Shown: positions 17,134-25,374 of the stretch, piece after piece
Position numbering within the stretch: the first letter of the stretch is position 1
Layout: every line of letters begins with the position of its first letter
Source of the DNA: Acidimicrobiaceae bacterium
Lineage (GTDB): Bacteria > Actinomycetota > Acidimicrobiia > Acidimicrobiales > RAAP-2
Direction of reading: 5' to 3'
Assembly (NCBI GenBank): GCA_003162475.1
Contig: PMOI01000022.1
Location: 55,936 to 119,935, forward strand
DNA length: 64,000 nucleotides
Translations under genes and position numbers: made by a program
The notes under the pieces: generated by a model
Told to the model about the DNA's origin: nothing
The model's database searches: none
The model's input: the letters and a program-made list of their open reading frames with translations, nothing else

Positions 17134-18279
17134 TCATTCTGAGTGTTCGTCTCTCGCACCGCGCAACACTGCTCGAAGTCGGTCCAACACCATCATTTCA
17201 TCGTCGCCAACCAACGTGTCGGGAGTCACGTAGATGCTGTTTTCAAGTCCCGCCAGCACCGCCACGCGCGGCGTGTCGTCCCAGAGACGTTCGACGACCT
17301 CGGCGGCGCTAATCATCGAGAAGCCCGGGTCGAGCGTGATCTCGAGGCGCGCCACTGGTTGACCCGCTTCGTTGTCTTCGACGCGACGCACCGTCACGCC
17401 GTCAAGGTCGTCGAGCCCCTTAGCCCACATCTCGACGGTCTCGTTCCACGTGCTCGCCATCGCCTCGTGATCGAGCGCGACGTAGCGCTCGATCGCGGCG
17501 ACGAGACCAGCGATCTCCTCTTTGCCGACCTTCATGGCTCGAGCGAGTCGCTGTCGCGGCGCGGCGTTGGCACGGACCGCGTCGAGCAACTTCGTCGAGC
17601 CCACCATGAGCCCGCTGGCTTGTGGCCCCCGCATGGCTTTACCGCCGCTGAAGAGCGCCACGTCCGCCCCACACTCCACCGTGAAATACGTCAAGTTCTC
17701 GAGGGGAGGAAGCTGGGCCGCCGCGTCGACGATCACCGGCACCCCTCGGGCGTGCGCAATGGCCACCGTCTCTTTCAGCGAGAGCGTGGTCTGGGGAAGA
17801 TGGCTCCCAGCCACCCAGAAGACGGCGGCGGTGTTCTCATCGAGGGCCGCGTCGAGTTCCCACTCGAACGTCTGGATCATGTTGCCCACTTCGACGAGAT
17901 GTCCGCCGCCCAGTTCAATTGCTCGGTCGTAGGGAATGCGGTGTACCCGGTGAATGACGACATTGCGAGCCAGCGTTTCGTCGTAGGGAAGGCGCGCGAT
18001 CACCTCGGGCTGGCCCGCAGTGATGGCGGCCAACACGCTCAGCGCAATACCCGCGGCACAGCCCGACGTCACGTAGGCGTCCTCATTGCGCGTCAACCGC
18101 GCGAGGTGCCGGCTCGCGGCGAGGTGGAGTTCGTCCATAGAGACACACGACGTCGACGCCGACGCCATTGCTTCGACGACTTCGTCCGGTAGGACGGTTC
18201 CACCCAGTGCGGTCAACGTGGTCGCCGCGTTGATGACCCGTCGCACGCCGAGCTCGGCGTAGATATTGCGCACGGGCAT
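17134..18279 (-). CDS. SelA-like PLP-dependent enzyme (D-glucosaminate ammonia-lyase-like family)
   Basis: A 381-residue fold-type-I PLP enzyme. It begins 'YAELGVRRVINAATTLTALGG', the signature opening of the SelA/DgaE group. The PLP Lys is in 'LFSGGKAMRGPQASG' and the ring-binding Asp in 'VIVDAAAQLPP'. No selenocysteine genes are nearby and the protein is shorter than SelA, so selenium transfer is unlikely. Known relatives eliminate ammonia from 2-amino-2-deoxy-aldonates (D-glucosaminate, or its 6-phosphate in DgaE) to give KDG or KDPG. KdgK, Eda and RidA in the same operon support that kind of reaction, but the substrate is inference. Confidence 0.8.
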   Translation of the reverse strand: MPVRNIYAELGVRRVINAATTLTALGGTVLPDEVVEAMASASTSCVSMDELHLAASRHLARLTRNEDAYVTSGCAAGIALSVLAAITAGQPEVIARLPYDETLARNVVIHRVHRIPYDRAIELGGGHLVEVGNMIQTFEWELDAALDENTAAVFWVAGSHLPQTTLSLKETVAIAHARGVPVIVDAAAQLPPLENLTYFTVECGADVALFSGGKAMRGPQASGLMVGSTKLLDAVRANAAPRQRLARAMKVGKEEIAGLVAAIERYVALDHEAMASTWNETVEMWAKGLDDLDGVTVRRVEDNEAGQPVARLEITLDPGFSMISAAEVVERLWDDTPRVAVLAGLENSIYVTPDTLVGDDEMMVLDRLRAVLRGARDEHSE

Positions 18280-18287
18280 GTCGAAGA

Positions 18288-18668
18288 TCAGTCCTGGACG
18301 GCCAGAGCCGTTATTTCTACCTTCATTCCAGGAGGAAGCTCCACCCCGACGGTCGTACGCGTTGGATACGGCGCAGAGAATACGCGCGCGTACTCTTCGT
18401 TCATCGCCGCGAAGTCCGACAACGTCGAGAGATAGACGTCGACTCGTATAACGTCATCCAACGTGGCACCGCACGCGGCCAAGGCCGCCCCGATGTTCTT
18501 GAAAGTCTGCACGGTTTGGGCTCCAACGTCCGCACCGGCGAGCTGGCCTGTTTCTGGATCGAAGCCGGCCTGACCCGCCACCGAAATGGTCGAACCAACC
18601 CTGACCGCCTGTGAATACGCCGCGACGGGCTTTGGGGCGCCCTCCGTTCGTCCTTCAACTCGTGCCAT
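18288..18668 (-). CDS. ridA: RidA family enamine/imine deaminase
   Basis: A 126-residue YjgF/YER057c/UK114 trimer-type protein. The imine-binding Arg is in 'YPTRTTVGVELPPGMKVEI', and 'AAYSQAVRVGSTISVAGQ' is the conserved N-terminal part. RidA proteins hydrolyse reactive enamine/imine intermediates released by PLP lyases. It lies 8 bp upstream of the SelA-like gene in the same operon, a strong functional hint that the lyase releases such an intermediate. GGGAGAGA precedes the ATG. Confidence 0.93.
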   Translation of the reverse strand: MARVEGRTEGAPKPVAAYSQAVRVGSTISVAGQAGFDPETGQLAGADVGAQTVQTFKNIGAALAACGATLDDVIRVDVYLSTLSDFAAMNEEYARVFSAPYPTRTTVGVELPPGMKVEITALAVQD

Positions 18669-18737
18669 TTCTCTCTCCCTTACTGATTAGAGCGCAAGGC
18701 CAACCTCGGCCGAACTTCCGCTTTGCGTTTGAAATCA

Positions 18738-19556
18738 TTATTTTCCCATACCTGCTGTGAGTCCTCTGACAAAGAAGCGCTGACCAAAGACGTAAAGAAT
18801 GCCGAGCGGCATGATCGACATGAAGGCCGCCGCCATCAGCAGTGGTTCGTTCGACAGGTACCGGCCCTGGTAGAGCGTCAGGCCGGACATCAGAGTCCTC
18901 GCCGAGTTACTTTGCAAGAAGACAAGGGCCACCAGCAACTCGTTCCACACGAAGATGGCGTTGACGATGACCAGTGTCACCGTCGAAGCGCCCGAGATCG
19001 GCAAGATCACGCTGCGAAGGATTCGGTGGTGGGGCGCGCCATCCATATACGCCGCCTCAACGAGCTCGATGGGGATCTCTCGGAAGAAGTTCACGAGGAA
19101 GAAGATCGAGAACGGAATGAGAAGCCCAATGTAGAACAGGATCGCCGAAGGTAGTTGATTTATCAGATGGAACTTGATCATCAACATGTACATCGGAATC
19201 AGCAACGCAACCGACGGAATGGCCATCAAGGCGATATTGACGCGAAACAACGTCTCGCGACCTCGCGCGCGACTAAAGACGATGGCGAAGGCCGCCATTA
19301 TCGAAATGATCGTGGACACCAAGACCGACACGACGGTGGCGACCAGGCTATTTCTCACCCACACCAGAAGTGGCCAGTTGGTCAGCACCGAACCGAAGTT
19401 CGCCAACGTGGGGTGGTAGGGAAGTCCCATCGGGTTCAGCACGTAATTGTTCTGTGACTTGAGTGCGGTGGACAACATGAACCACACCGGGTACAGCGAG
19501 ATGATGCACAAGAAGATCAAGAGCAGGTGGCGCAGAGTATTTCGAAGGTGTTGCAT
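18738..19556 (-). CDS. Carbohydrate ABC transporter permease (MalG/UgpE type)
   Basis: A 272-residue inner-membrane protein with six predicted TM segments. The EAA loop 'EAAYMDGAPHHRILRSVILP' docks the ATPase, and the C-terminus 'RFFVRGLTAGMGK' is typical of CUT1 permeases. It overlaps the upstream permease stop by 1 nt (TAATG), so the two are coupled and form the heterodimeric channel. The 69-bp gap to ridA shows no terminator. Confidence 0.94.
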   Translation of the reverse strand: MQHLRNTLRHLLLIFLCIISLYPVWFMLSTALKSQNNYVLNPMGLPYHPTLANFGSVLTNWPLLVWVRNSLVATVVSVLVSTIISIMAAFAIVFSRARGRETLFRVNIALMAIPSVALLIPMYMLMIKFHLINQLPSAILFYIGLLIPFSIFFLVNFFREIPIELVEAAYMDGAPHHRILRSVILPISGASTVTLVIVNAIFVWNELLVALVFLQSNSARTLMSGLTLYQGRYLSNEPLLMAAAFMSIMPLGILYVFGQRFFVRGLTAGMGK

Positions 19557-20506
19557 TAGTTAACCTCCTTCGCGGCGCGCGTGCGAACCCACAGATAGAT
19601 CGCAATGAGAACGCTGGCGAGAGCCAACAGCACCACAGCGGCGGCTGACGCGATCCCGATGGAGCCGTTCTCGAATCCATTTTGATAGATGAAGAACTCC
19701 ATCACGCCCGAGGAATAGCCCGGTCCCCCACCGGTCAACACGTAGATGTAGGTGAAGACCGACGACAGCACGATGATCGCTTGGAGAATGACAAAGAACT
19801 CGATGATGCGATGGATCTGGGGAATCAAGATCTTTCGTTGAACGACCCACCAGTTCGCGCCGTCAATGCGCGCCGCTTCAATCGTTTCTCCGGGTACGGC
19901 AAGCAGTGCCGCCGAAAACACCACCACCCCGAAGCCGAACTGCTGCCAGACAATGACGCTGCCGATACTGAACATCACCCAACTCGGCGAGCCGAGCCAG
20001 TCGTGAATGAGAAAGGATAGATGGAGATTCTTCAGCAGTCCATCCAATATTCCGTTGCCCTGCAAGATGTACGAGAAAGACAACCCCATCGCGGTTGCCG
20101 GAAGGATGTAGGGCACGAAAACGATCGCTCGGTACGCTCGCACACCGCGAAAGGTGGTATTGATCACGAGCGCGAGGGCGAGCGAGAGAATGGTGACGAT
20201 AGGCACGGTGAACAACAGCCGGAAGTTGTTGAACATCGCGTGAACAAATTGCGGATCGATAAAGAGTTCTCGGTAGTTGCTGAAACCGACGTACGTCAGT
20301 TGTCCGATACTCCCGGCGTAAAGGCTGTAGTGAGCGACCTCAACAAACGAATACACGAACACGACGCCGAGCGCGACGAGCGCAGGTCCCATGTAGCCGT
20401 AGGGCCACAGCTGGCGCCGTCGCCGGGTACGTCTCGTACCCGGCGACGGCCGCTCTTCTATGCTGGCACTACTTAAAATCGGACTCGGGGAACTCGCATA
20501 CGTCAC
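19556..20506 (-). CDS. Carbohydrate ABC transporter permease (MalF/UgpA type)
   Basis: A 316-residue inner-membrane permease with six TM segments after a basic N-terminus ('TRRTRRRRQLWPYGYMGPAL'). The EAA loop reads 'IEAARIDGANWWVVQRKILI'. The mRNA for its first codons contains a perfect 15-bp inverted repeat (separate entry) just downstream of the start. It lies 50 bp after the binding-protein gene. Confidence 0.94.
   Translation of the reverse strand: MTYASSPSPILSSASIEERPSPGTRRTRRRRQLWPYGYMGPALVALGVVFVYSFVEVAHYSLYAGSIGQLTYVGFSNYRELFIDPQFVHAMFNNFRLLFTVPIVTILSLALALVINTTFRGVRAYRAIVFVPYILPATAMGLSFSYILQGNGILDGLLKNLHLSFLIHDWLGSPSWVMFSIGSVIVWQQFGFGVVVFSAALLAVPGETIEAARIDGANWWVVQRKILIPQIHRIIEFFVILQAIIVLSSVFTYIYVLTGGGPGYSSGVMEFFIYQNGFENGSIGIASAAAVVLLALASVLIAIYLWVRTRAAKEVN
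20416..20450. repeat. Perfect 15-bp inverted repeat, strong mRNA hairpin
   Basis: Arms GCCGTCGCCGGGTAC and its exact reverse complement flank a 5-nt loop. It begins 56 nt inside the malF-like coding sequence, just after the binding-protein/permease junction. No T-run follows on the operon strand, so a barrier to ribosomes or RNases that favours binding-protein expression is more likely than a terminator. Confidence 0.85.
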
Positions 20507-20556
20507 CGGTCAGGAACGCACTTCGTCCGTACGCGAAGACCCGAAGTTGAGCAAGG

Positions 20557-21966
20557 TTATGAGCTGGCCCCCGCCCAAGTCTTGAACTGATTGAACTGCG
20601 TGGGCTGCTGGGACTGCCAGAGCTGGAGCTGCTGCTTCCAGAGCGCAACCGCAGAAGCAGCGGTTCCCCCTGAGGTGATCAGCTGACCAGCAGGCCTGTC
20701 CGCACTCGTGTCAATACTCGGTGGAATGAAGTTCTCCAACCAAATTGACGTTCCCGCAGTATCAAACCCGTCAAGGGTCTTGGCGAGTGAATTGGTGATG
20801 TTTGACTTCGGGAATCGGCTGTCGGCAGGGAACGCACCGGTCTCCTTGTTCAACGCAACCATGTTTGATGGTGTGTGGAGCCACGCGAGGAACTTCGCGT
20901 CGGCCTTCTTGTTTGGCGACCACGACGTGATGAACTCCGACGACGACTGCGTTGCGTCATACGTCTTCGCCAACGTGCCAGTGCCCCAGATCGGCGGCTC
21001 GCCGACACCAATGTTGGCTTGACCAATGGTCTTAGCCCAAGCGAGGGCGTTGCCGTCGGTGGTGAAGGACATCGCGGCCTTGCCCTGAGGGAACAACTGC
21101 CATCCCTGGGCGAAGTCGAGTGACGCCACGTTGCTGTTGATGTAGCCCTTCGACATAAGTCCCTGGAACATGGTGTACATCTTGGTAAGCGAAGCCAGCA
21201 GCTTTGCCTGGTCATTCCCCTTGTTCGCAACACCTTCGGTCAACTGTGAGATTGAGTTCAGGGCTTGCTTCTCGTAGATGGCGAACATCCACGCCCCGAA
21301 GTCACCGTCCTTATTTCCCATTCCTAGGGGTGTGATCCCGTGAGCCTTCAGTGCTGCGCAGTCGGCGAGGAACTCACCCCACGTGGTCGGTGCCTTATTG
21401 GGGTCCAGTCCGGCCTGCTTGAAGAGTTTCTTATTCCACACCAGTGGAACACCGATGACGTACAACGGCATGGCGTAGAGAGCGCCCTTGTATTCGTTTT
21501 CGCTCGTGTTGAGCCACTTCGAGGTCTCGCTGCTCTTGACGTACTTCGAGATCGGCGTCACGCCACCTTGCAGTGCGGGCAACAGCACCGGCAAGGTCGC
21601 CCACTGCGTATCAATGTCGGGACCTGACTTGTTCTGTGCTGCTAGAGCGAAGCTAGGAATAATCGTGGAGTCCGACTGAGGAACGAGTGTGATGGAGACA
21701 CCCGGGTTCAATGTCTGATAGGTGACGATGCGTTGCTGCATCCACTTCGTGATTCCCGGAATGTCGCCTTCTCCCCAGAACCAGTACGTGATGTTGGTCT
21801 TTTTAGCCGCAGCACTCGCGCTCCCCGCCACCGGCGCTACCGCCATAGCGAGCCCAAGGGACGCCACACAGAACATCGCAATCAACCTGTGCGCGACGCG
21901 TCTACCAGCCATCGACTTCGAGCGAGTTGAAGTCGATGCCTCAGTCGCCAAAACTTTCCAGTTCAT
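20557..21966 (-). CDS. Extracellular sugar-binding protein of CUT1 ABC transporter
   Basis: A 469-residue solute-binding protein (SBP family 1). A long basic N-region with 'RRVAHRL' is followed by a hydrophobic core and a Sec-type site near 'AGSASAAA'. No lipobox Cys is visible, so it may be free or surface-held rather than a classical lipoprotein. The body starts 'KTNITYWFWGEGDIPGITKW', like glycerol-phosphate/maltose-type binders. The track start is TTG 21978; ATG 21966 with GGGGAGG upstream is better. It is the first gene of the operon that continues through permeases to eda. Confidence 0.92.
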   Translation of the reverse strand: MNWKVLATEASTSTRSKSMAGRRVAHRLIAMFCVASLGLAMAVAPVAGSASAAAKKTNITYWFWGEGDIPGITKWMQQRIVTYQTLNPGVSITLVPQSDSTIIPSFALAAQNKSGPDIDTQWATLPVLLPALQGGVTPISKYVKSSETSKWLNTSENEYKGALYAMPLYVIGVPLVWNKKLFKQAGLDPNKAPTTWGEFLADCAALKAHGITPLGMGNKDGDFGAWMFAIYEKQALNSISQLTEGVANKGNDQAKLLASLTKMYTMFQGLMSKGYINSNVASLDFAQGWQLFPQGKAAMSFTTDGNALAWAKTIGQANIGVGEPPIWGTGTLAKTYDATQSSSEFITSWSPNKKADAKFLAWLHTPSNMVALNKETGAFPADSRFPKSNITNSLAKTLDGFDTAGTSIWLENFIPPSIDTSADRPAGQLITSGGTAASAVALWKQQLQLWQSQQPTQFNQFKTWAGASS

Positions 21967-21999
21967 GTTCCTCCCCAATATTCACCCATGATGAATGAC

Positions 22000-22012
22000 G
22001 TTGTTCAACAAC
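22000..22012. promoter_or_regulatory. Palindrome GTTGTT-c-AACAAC, candidate operator
   Basis: A perfect 13-bp odd palindrome 34-46 nt upstream of the binding-protein start, where it would sit over or just after the promoter. Its core TTGTTCAA recurs in the CAATTG cluster before the ATPase gene (11369-11376). It is a plausible site for the local IclR-type regulator. The rest of the gap up to 22224 shows no gene. Confidence 0.55.
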
Positions 22013-22224
22013 CTAGCCAACAAACGAGTGATGGTCAACGTCACGGAGCGTCACCGACACGCCTGCAGCGTGCAGCGTCAATCACTTCACGTAAGTGTTC
22101 CAACAACCGGAACGTCCAAGACGAAAGGTCAACGTCACCACACAAAGATTCGACGCGTCGCGGTCAACGCGGCGTTGCTCACGGGTTTCTCAGACACAGC
22201 GCCCTTCGTGGATTCACGTGTCTT

Positions 22225-23133
22225 CTAAACGGGAAAGTCAACTGGCTCGCGATGTCGCGCGGCAACAACCGAGATCGCGGCAAGACCCACCACGACACCG
22301 ACGACTTGAACGACGGTCAGCGGTTGACCAAGAAAGACCACCGCGGCCCCAGCCGCGACGAGCGGACTGAGACAGCCAATCACTGAAGAGATCGACGCGT
22401 CAACGTAGCGGTGGGCCCAATTCATCGCCAGATGCCCTCCCCCGGGAACGATGGTCAGCAGCAAGATCCACCACCAGTCGCCGGCCTGGACGCGACCAAG
22501 CGATTGCCCCGACAAGAGGACGATCGGCGTCATCGCCACGGCCGCCAGCATCGTCACGCCCGTCGTGTACTCCATCGCGCCGTGCAGTTCTCGCGCGCGT
22601 TTGGACGCGAGCCAATAGGCAGACCAGAAGATGAGTGAACCGACGGCGAGGAGGTCGCCGAGCACCTCGTGATGGCTTGTCACCCCGGGACCGACGACCG
22701 CCACCGCGACACCTACCATTGCCAGCAGGATCCAGATCACGTCCCATCGACCCATTCGTTCGCCAAACATACGACGTGCGACGATCAGAATGAGCGCCGG
22801 TTGAACGGCACTTATGACCGTCGCGTCCACGACGCTGGTGAATTTGACGGCACTGTAAAACATGGCCATATCTCCGGCAAAAAACACGCCACCCAGCCAT
22901 GCTGCCCGCACTAGGGACCAGGTGAGTCGACGACCCGAGGCGTACAGAACGATGACGAGCATCGCCACTGCTATCCAAAGCCGATAAAAGGTCAATACCA
23001 GTCCCGGGGCGGACGCGAGTACTACGAAGATCCCCGAAAACCCCCAGCAGACTGCAGCGAAAGCTGAAGCGCCGAGACCAATTCGCTCACGCCCAGAGCC
23101 GGCGAGCCGGGCGAGTGGGCCTGAGGCTCTCAT
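22225..23133 (-). CDS. EamA/DMT family transporter
   Basis: A 302-residue membrane protein made of two EamA repeats with about ten TM segments ('FAAVCWGFSGIFVVLASAP' at the start of repeat 1 and 'HLAMNWAHRYVDASISSVIG' in repeat 2). Members move amino acids, nucleosides or other small metabolites, mostly outward. A TAGGCT hexamer lies 8 nt before ATG 23133, suggesting its own leaderless transcript. Its stop lies about 260 bp upstream of the binding-protein gene, so it need not belong to the island's operon. Confidence 0.88.
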   Translation of the reverse strand: MRASGPLARLAGSGRERIGLGASAFAAVCWGFSGIFVVLASAPGLVLTFYRLWIAVAMLVIVLYASGRRLTWSLVRAAWLGGVFFAGDMAMFYSAVKFTSVVDATVISAVQPALILIVARRMFGERMGRWDVIWILLAMVGVAVAVVGPGVTSHHEVLGDLLAVGSLIFWSAYWLASKRARELHGAMEYTTGVTMLAAVAMTPIVLLSGQSLGRVQAGDWWWILLLTIVPGGGHLAMNWAHRYVDASISSVIGCLSPLVAAGAAVVFLGQPLTVVQVVGVVVGLAAISVVAARHREPVDFPV

Positions 23134-23490
23134 CGCAAGCGAGCCTACACTTCGTCTCTATTTTTACCTACGGTGCGCGACGAAAGGTGGGGACCTACGT
23201 GTTGGAGAAACACAGTGCCTTGATGTGAAAAACACACACGAAGAGAACAGTCTCAGGCCTTCTCGTTCGGCGACGCGAGCCATGATTCGAGTCGTGCCCA
23301 CAGAACAGATGACCCGTTCAGTCAACGTCACGACTGGCTCATTTGCGTACGAACGCGCCCTGGTTCTAAATTCATGAACTGCTGATTATGGATCATTCAT
23401 CTACGAGCGACCAATCCAATTTCCACGTGAGGATCGATCGCTCACCAACACACGAAGTTCCGGGGTCGTGATCCGCAGGAAGGGCTCAAC
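23134..23490. other. Divergent intergenic region, EamA gene / gluconokinase gene
   Basis: About 360 bp with no supported gene. It must hold the promoter for gntK-manD. I could not pick a convincing -35/-10 pair, and the TTGTTCAA motif is absent. Confidence 0.4.
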
Positions 23491-24045
23491 GTGAAGCAAG
23501 CTGCCCAAGTTCAGTCAATCGTCGTCATGGGTGTGTCTGGCTCAGGCAAGAGCACGATCGCGCTGGCGCTCGCTGCCCAAATCAATGCTGAGTTCAGCGA
23601 CGCTGATTGGCTTCACCCGGCTGACAACCTCGCGAAGATGTCGAGCGGCCAAGCGCTCAGTGACAACGAGCGACTGCCCTGGTTGCAGCTCGTGGGACAG
23701 CACTTGGCGCAACTTGCGTCAATCCATCGAAGTTCCGTCACCGCGTGCTCCGCGTTGAAACGGACGTACCGCGATGTACTGCGCGCGTACGTTCCCGACG
23801 CGATCTTCATTTTTCTCGACGGACCGTTCGAAGTTGTCCAAGCGAGGGTTGAAGCTCGACATCACGTTTTCATGCCTTTATCGCTTCTTGCCTCTCAGTT
23901 TGAAGTCCTTGAGCCGCTTGACGACGACGAGCGTGGTATGCGCGTCGACATCGAAATGAATCCTGACGTGATCGTCAGCAAAATTGAGGTTGAGTTGCGA
24001 CGGCTTATTATCGCAACAGGACGAAACGATGAGGAGACAAGGTAG
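23491..24045 (+). CDS. gntK: Gluconokinase (GntK/IdnK type)
   Basis: A 184-residue P-loop kinase phosphorylating gluconate to 6-phosphogluconate. Walker A is 'GVSGSGKST'. The family signature 'DADWLHPADNLAKMSSGQAL' followed by 'DNERLPWL' binds gluconate, and 'CSALKRTYRDVLR' is also characteristic. The start is GTG with AGGAAGGG upstream. The stop TAG is followed at once by the manD ATG. It gives gluconate entry to the pentose phosphate or Entner-Doudoroff route. Confidence 0.92.
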   Translation: MKQAAQVQSIVVMGVSGSGKSTIALALAAQINAEFSDADWLHPADNLAKMSSGQALSDNERLPWLQLVGQHLAQLASIHRSSVTACSALKRTYRDVLRAYVPDAIFIFLDGPFEVVQARVEARHHVFMPLSLLASQFEVLEPLDDDERGMRVDIEMNPDVIVSKIEVELRRLIIATGRNDEETR

Positions 24046-25275
24046 ATGAAGATTGAGAAGGCTGAAGTCCTCGTAAGCAGTCCAGATCGAAATTTCGTGA
24101 CGCTACGAATCACCACCGACGACGGATTAGTAGGGCTCGGTGATGGCACACTCAACGGAAGAGAGCTCTCCGTCGCAAGTTACCTCGAAGCTCACGTGGT
24201 CCCGCTGCTTATTGGTCGCGACGCACACCGCATTGAAGACACCTGGCAGTATCTCTATCGTGGCGCGTACTGGCGTCGCGGGCCCGTCACGATGGCCGCC
24301 ATCGCTGCGGTAGATATTGCTCTGTGGGACATAAAGGCGAAGGCCGCGAATCTTCCTCTCTACCAACTCTTGGGAGGGGCATCACGCGAAGGAGTTCGTG
24401 CGTACGGGCACGCGAGTGGCGTCGACATTCCAGAGCTCTTTGATTCAATTCGAGAACACCAGGCTCTTGGCTACCAAGCAATCCGAGTCCAAACGGGCGT
24501 CCCAGGCCTCGGATCCGTGTACGGCGTTGCGTCAAGCCCCACAGTGGGCGGAGCACGCTACGACTACGAACCAGCCCGACGGACCGCGTTGCCCGTCGAA
24601 GAAAAATGGGATACCGTCGCGTACCTACGACACGTGCCCACCGTGTTTGAAGCCGTACGCAATGAGTTTGGACCGGAGTTGACACTCCTTCACGACGGCC
24701 ACCACCGGATGACACCAATTCAAGCGGCGAAACTCGGTAAGTCGTTGGAGCCGTACGACCTCTTTTGGCTCGAGGATTGCACACCGGGTGAGAACGCGCA
24801 GGCGCTAAGGCTGGTGCGACAACACACTGTCACTCCGTTGGCCATCGGTGAGGTCTTCAATACTGTGTGGGACTATCAGACACTCATCACTGAGCAGCTG
24901 ATCGACTACGTGCGATCCGCCGTTACCCACGCAGGTGGCATATCGGCGCTGAAGAAGATCATGGAGTTTGCTGCGCAGTATCAGATCAAGTCGGGCATTC
25001 ACGGACCAACGGATATCTCGCCCGTGGGCATGGCCGCGGCATTGCATCTTGACTTGGCGATCCACAATTTTGGCATTCAGGAATATATGCGCCACGGTGA
25101 CGCCACGAACGACGTGTTCATTCAGTCCTTCCGCTTTGAAGATGGTTACCTGCATCCGGGTGACCTGCCGGGACTCGGCGTCTCGTACGACGACCAGATC
25201 GCTGCAAAGTTTCCGTACCAAAGCGCGTACCTGCCAGTCAACCGCCTTCAGGACGGGACCGTTCACGACTGGTGA
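24046..25275 (+). CDS. manD: D-mannonate dehydratase, enolase superfamily (ManD/RspA type)
   Basis: A 409-residue enzyme. ManD-specific segments are seen in order: '[20 protein letters not shown]', 'VRAYGHASG', '[11 protein letters not shown]' (metal Asp and His), '[10 protein letters not shown]' (Glu), 'AIGEVFNT' (Glu) and '[20 protein letters not shown]' followed by 'NFGIQEYM'. It converts D-mannonate to KDG. Some members of this subgroup act poorly, or on gluconate. Here the adjacent fructuronate reductase and UxaE across the convergent junction support mannonate as substrate. Confidence 0.93.
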   Translation: MKIEKAEVLVSSPDRNFVTLRITTDDGLVGLGDGTLNGRELSVASYLEAHVVPLLIGRDAHRIEDTWQYLYRGAYWRRGPVTMAAIAAVDIALWDIKAKAANLPLYQLLGGASREGVRAYGHASGVDIPELFDSIREHQALGYQAIRVQTGVPGLGSVYGVASSPTVGGARYDYEPARRTALPVEEKWDTVAYLRHVPTVFEAVRNEFGPELTLLHDGHHRMTPIQAAKLGKSLEPYDLFWLEDCTPGENAQALRLVRQHTVTPLAIGEVFNTVWDYQTLITEQLIDYVRSAVTHAGGISALKKIMEFAAQYQIKSGIHGPTDISPVGMAAALHLDLAIHNFGIQEYMRHGDATNDVFIQSFRFEDGYLHPGDLPGLGVSYDDQIAAKFPYQSAYLPVNRLQDGTVHDW

Positions 25276-25374
25276 TCTTGAGTTGTGCCGGTTGACAATC
25301 GTAAATCAGCACTGATAGAGAATCACGCGAGTTTCTTCAGCCAATTTGTGGCCTACGACGTTGACGCCGCGCGC

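Noticed and set aside
17143-18192. 349-residue plus-strand ORF
   Set aside because: Antisense shadow of the SelA-like gene; rich in His/Arg with no domain.
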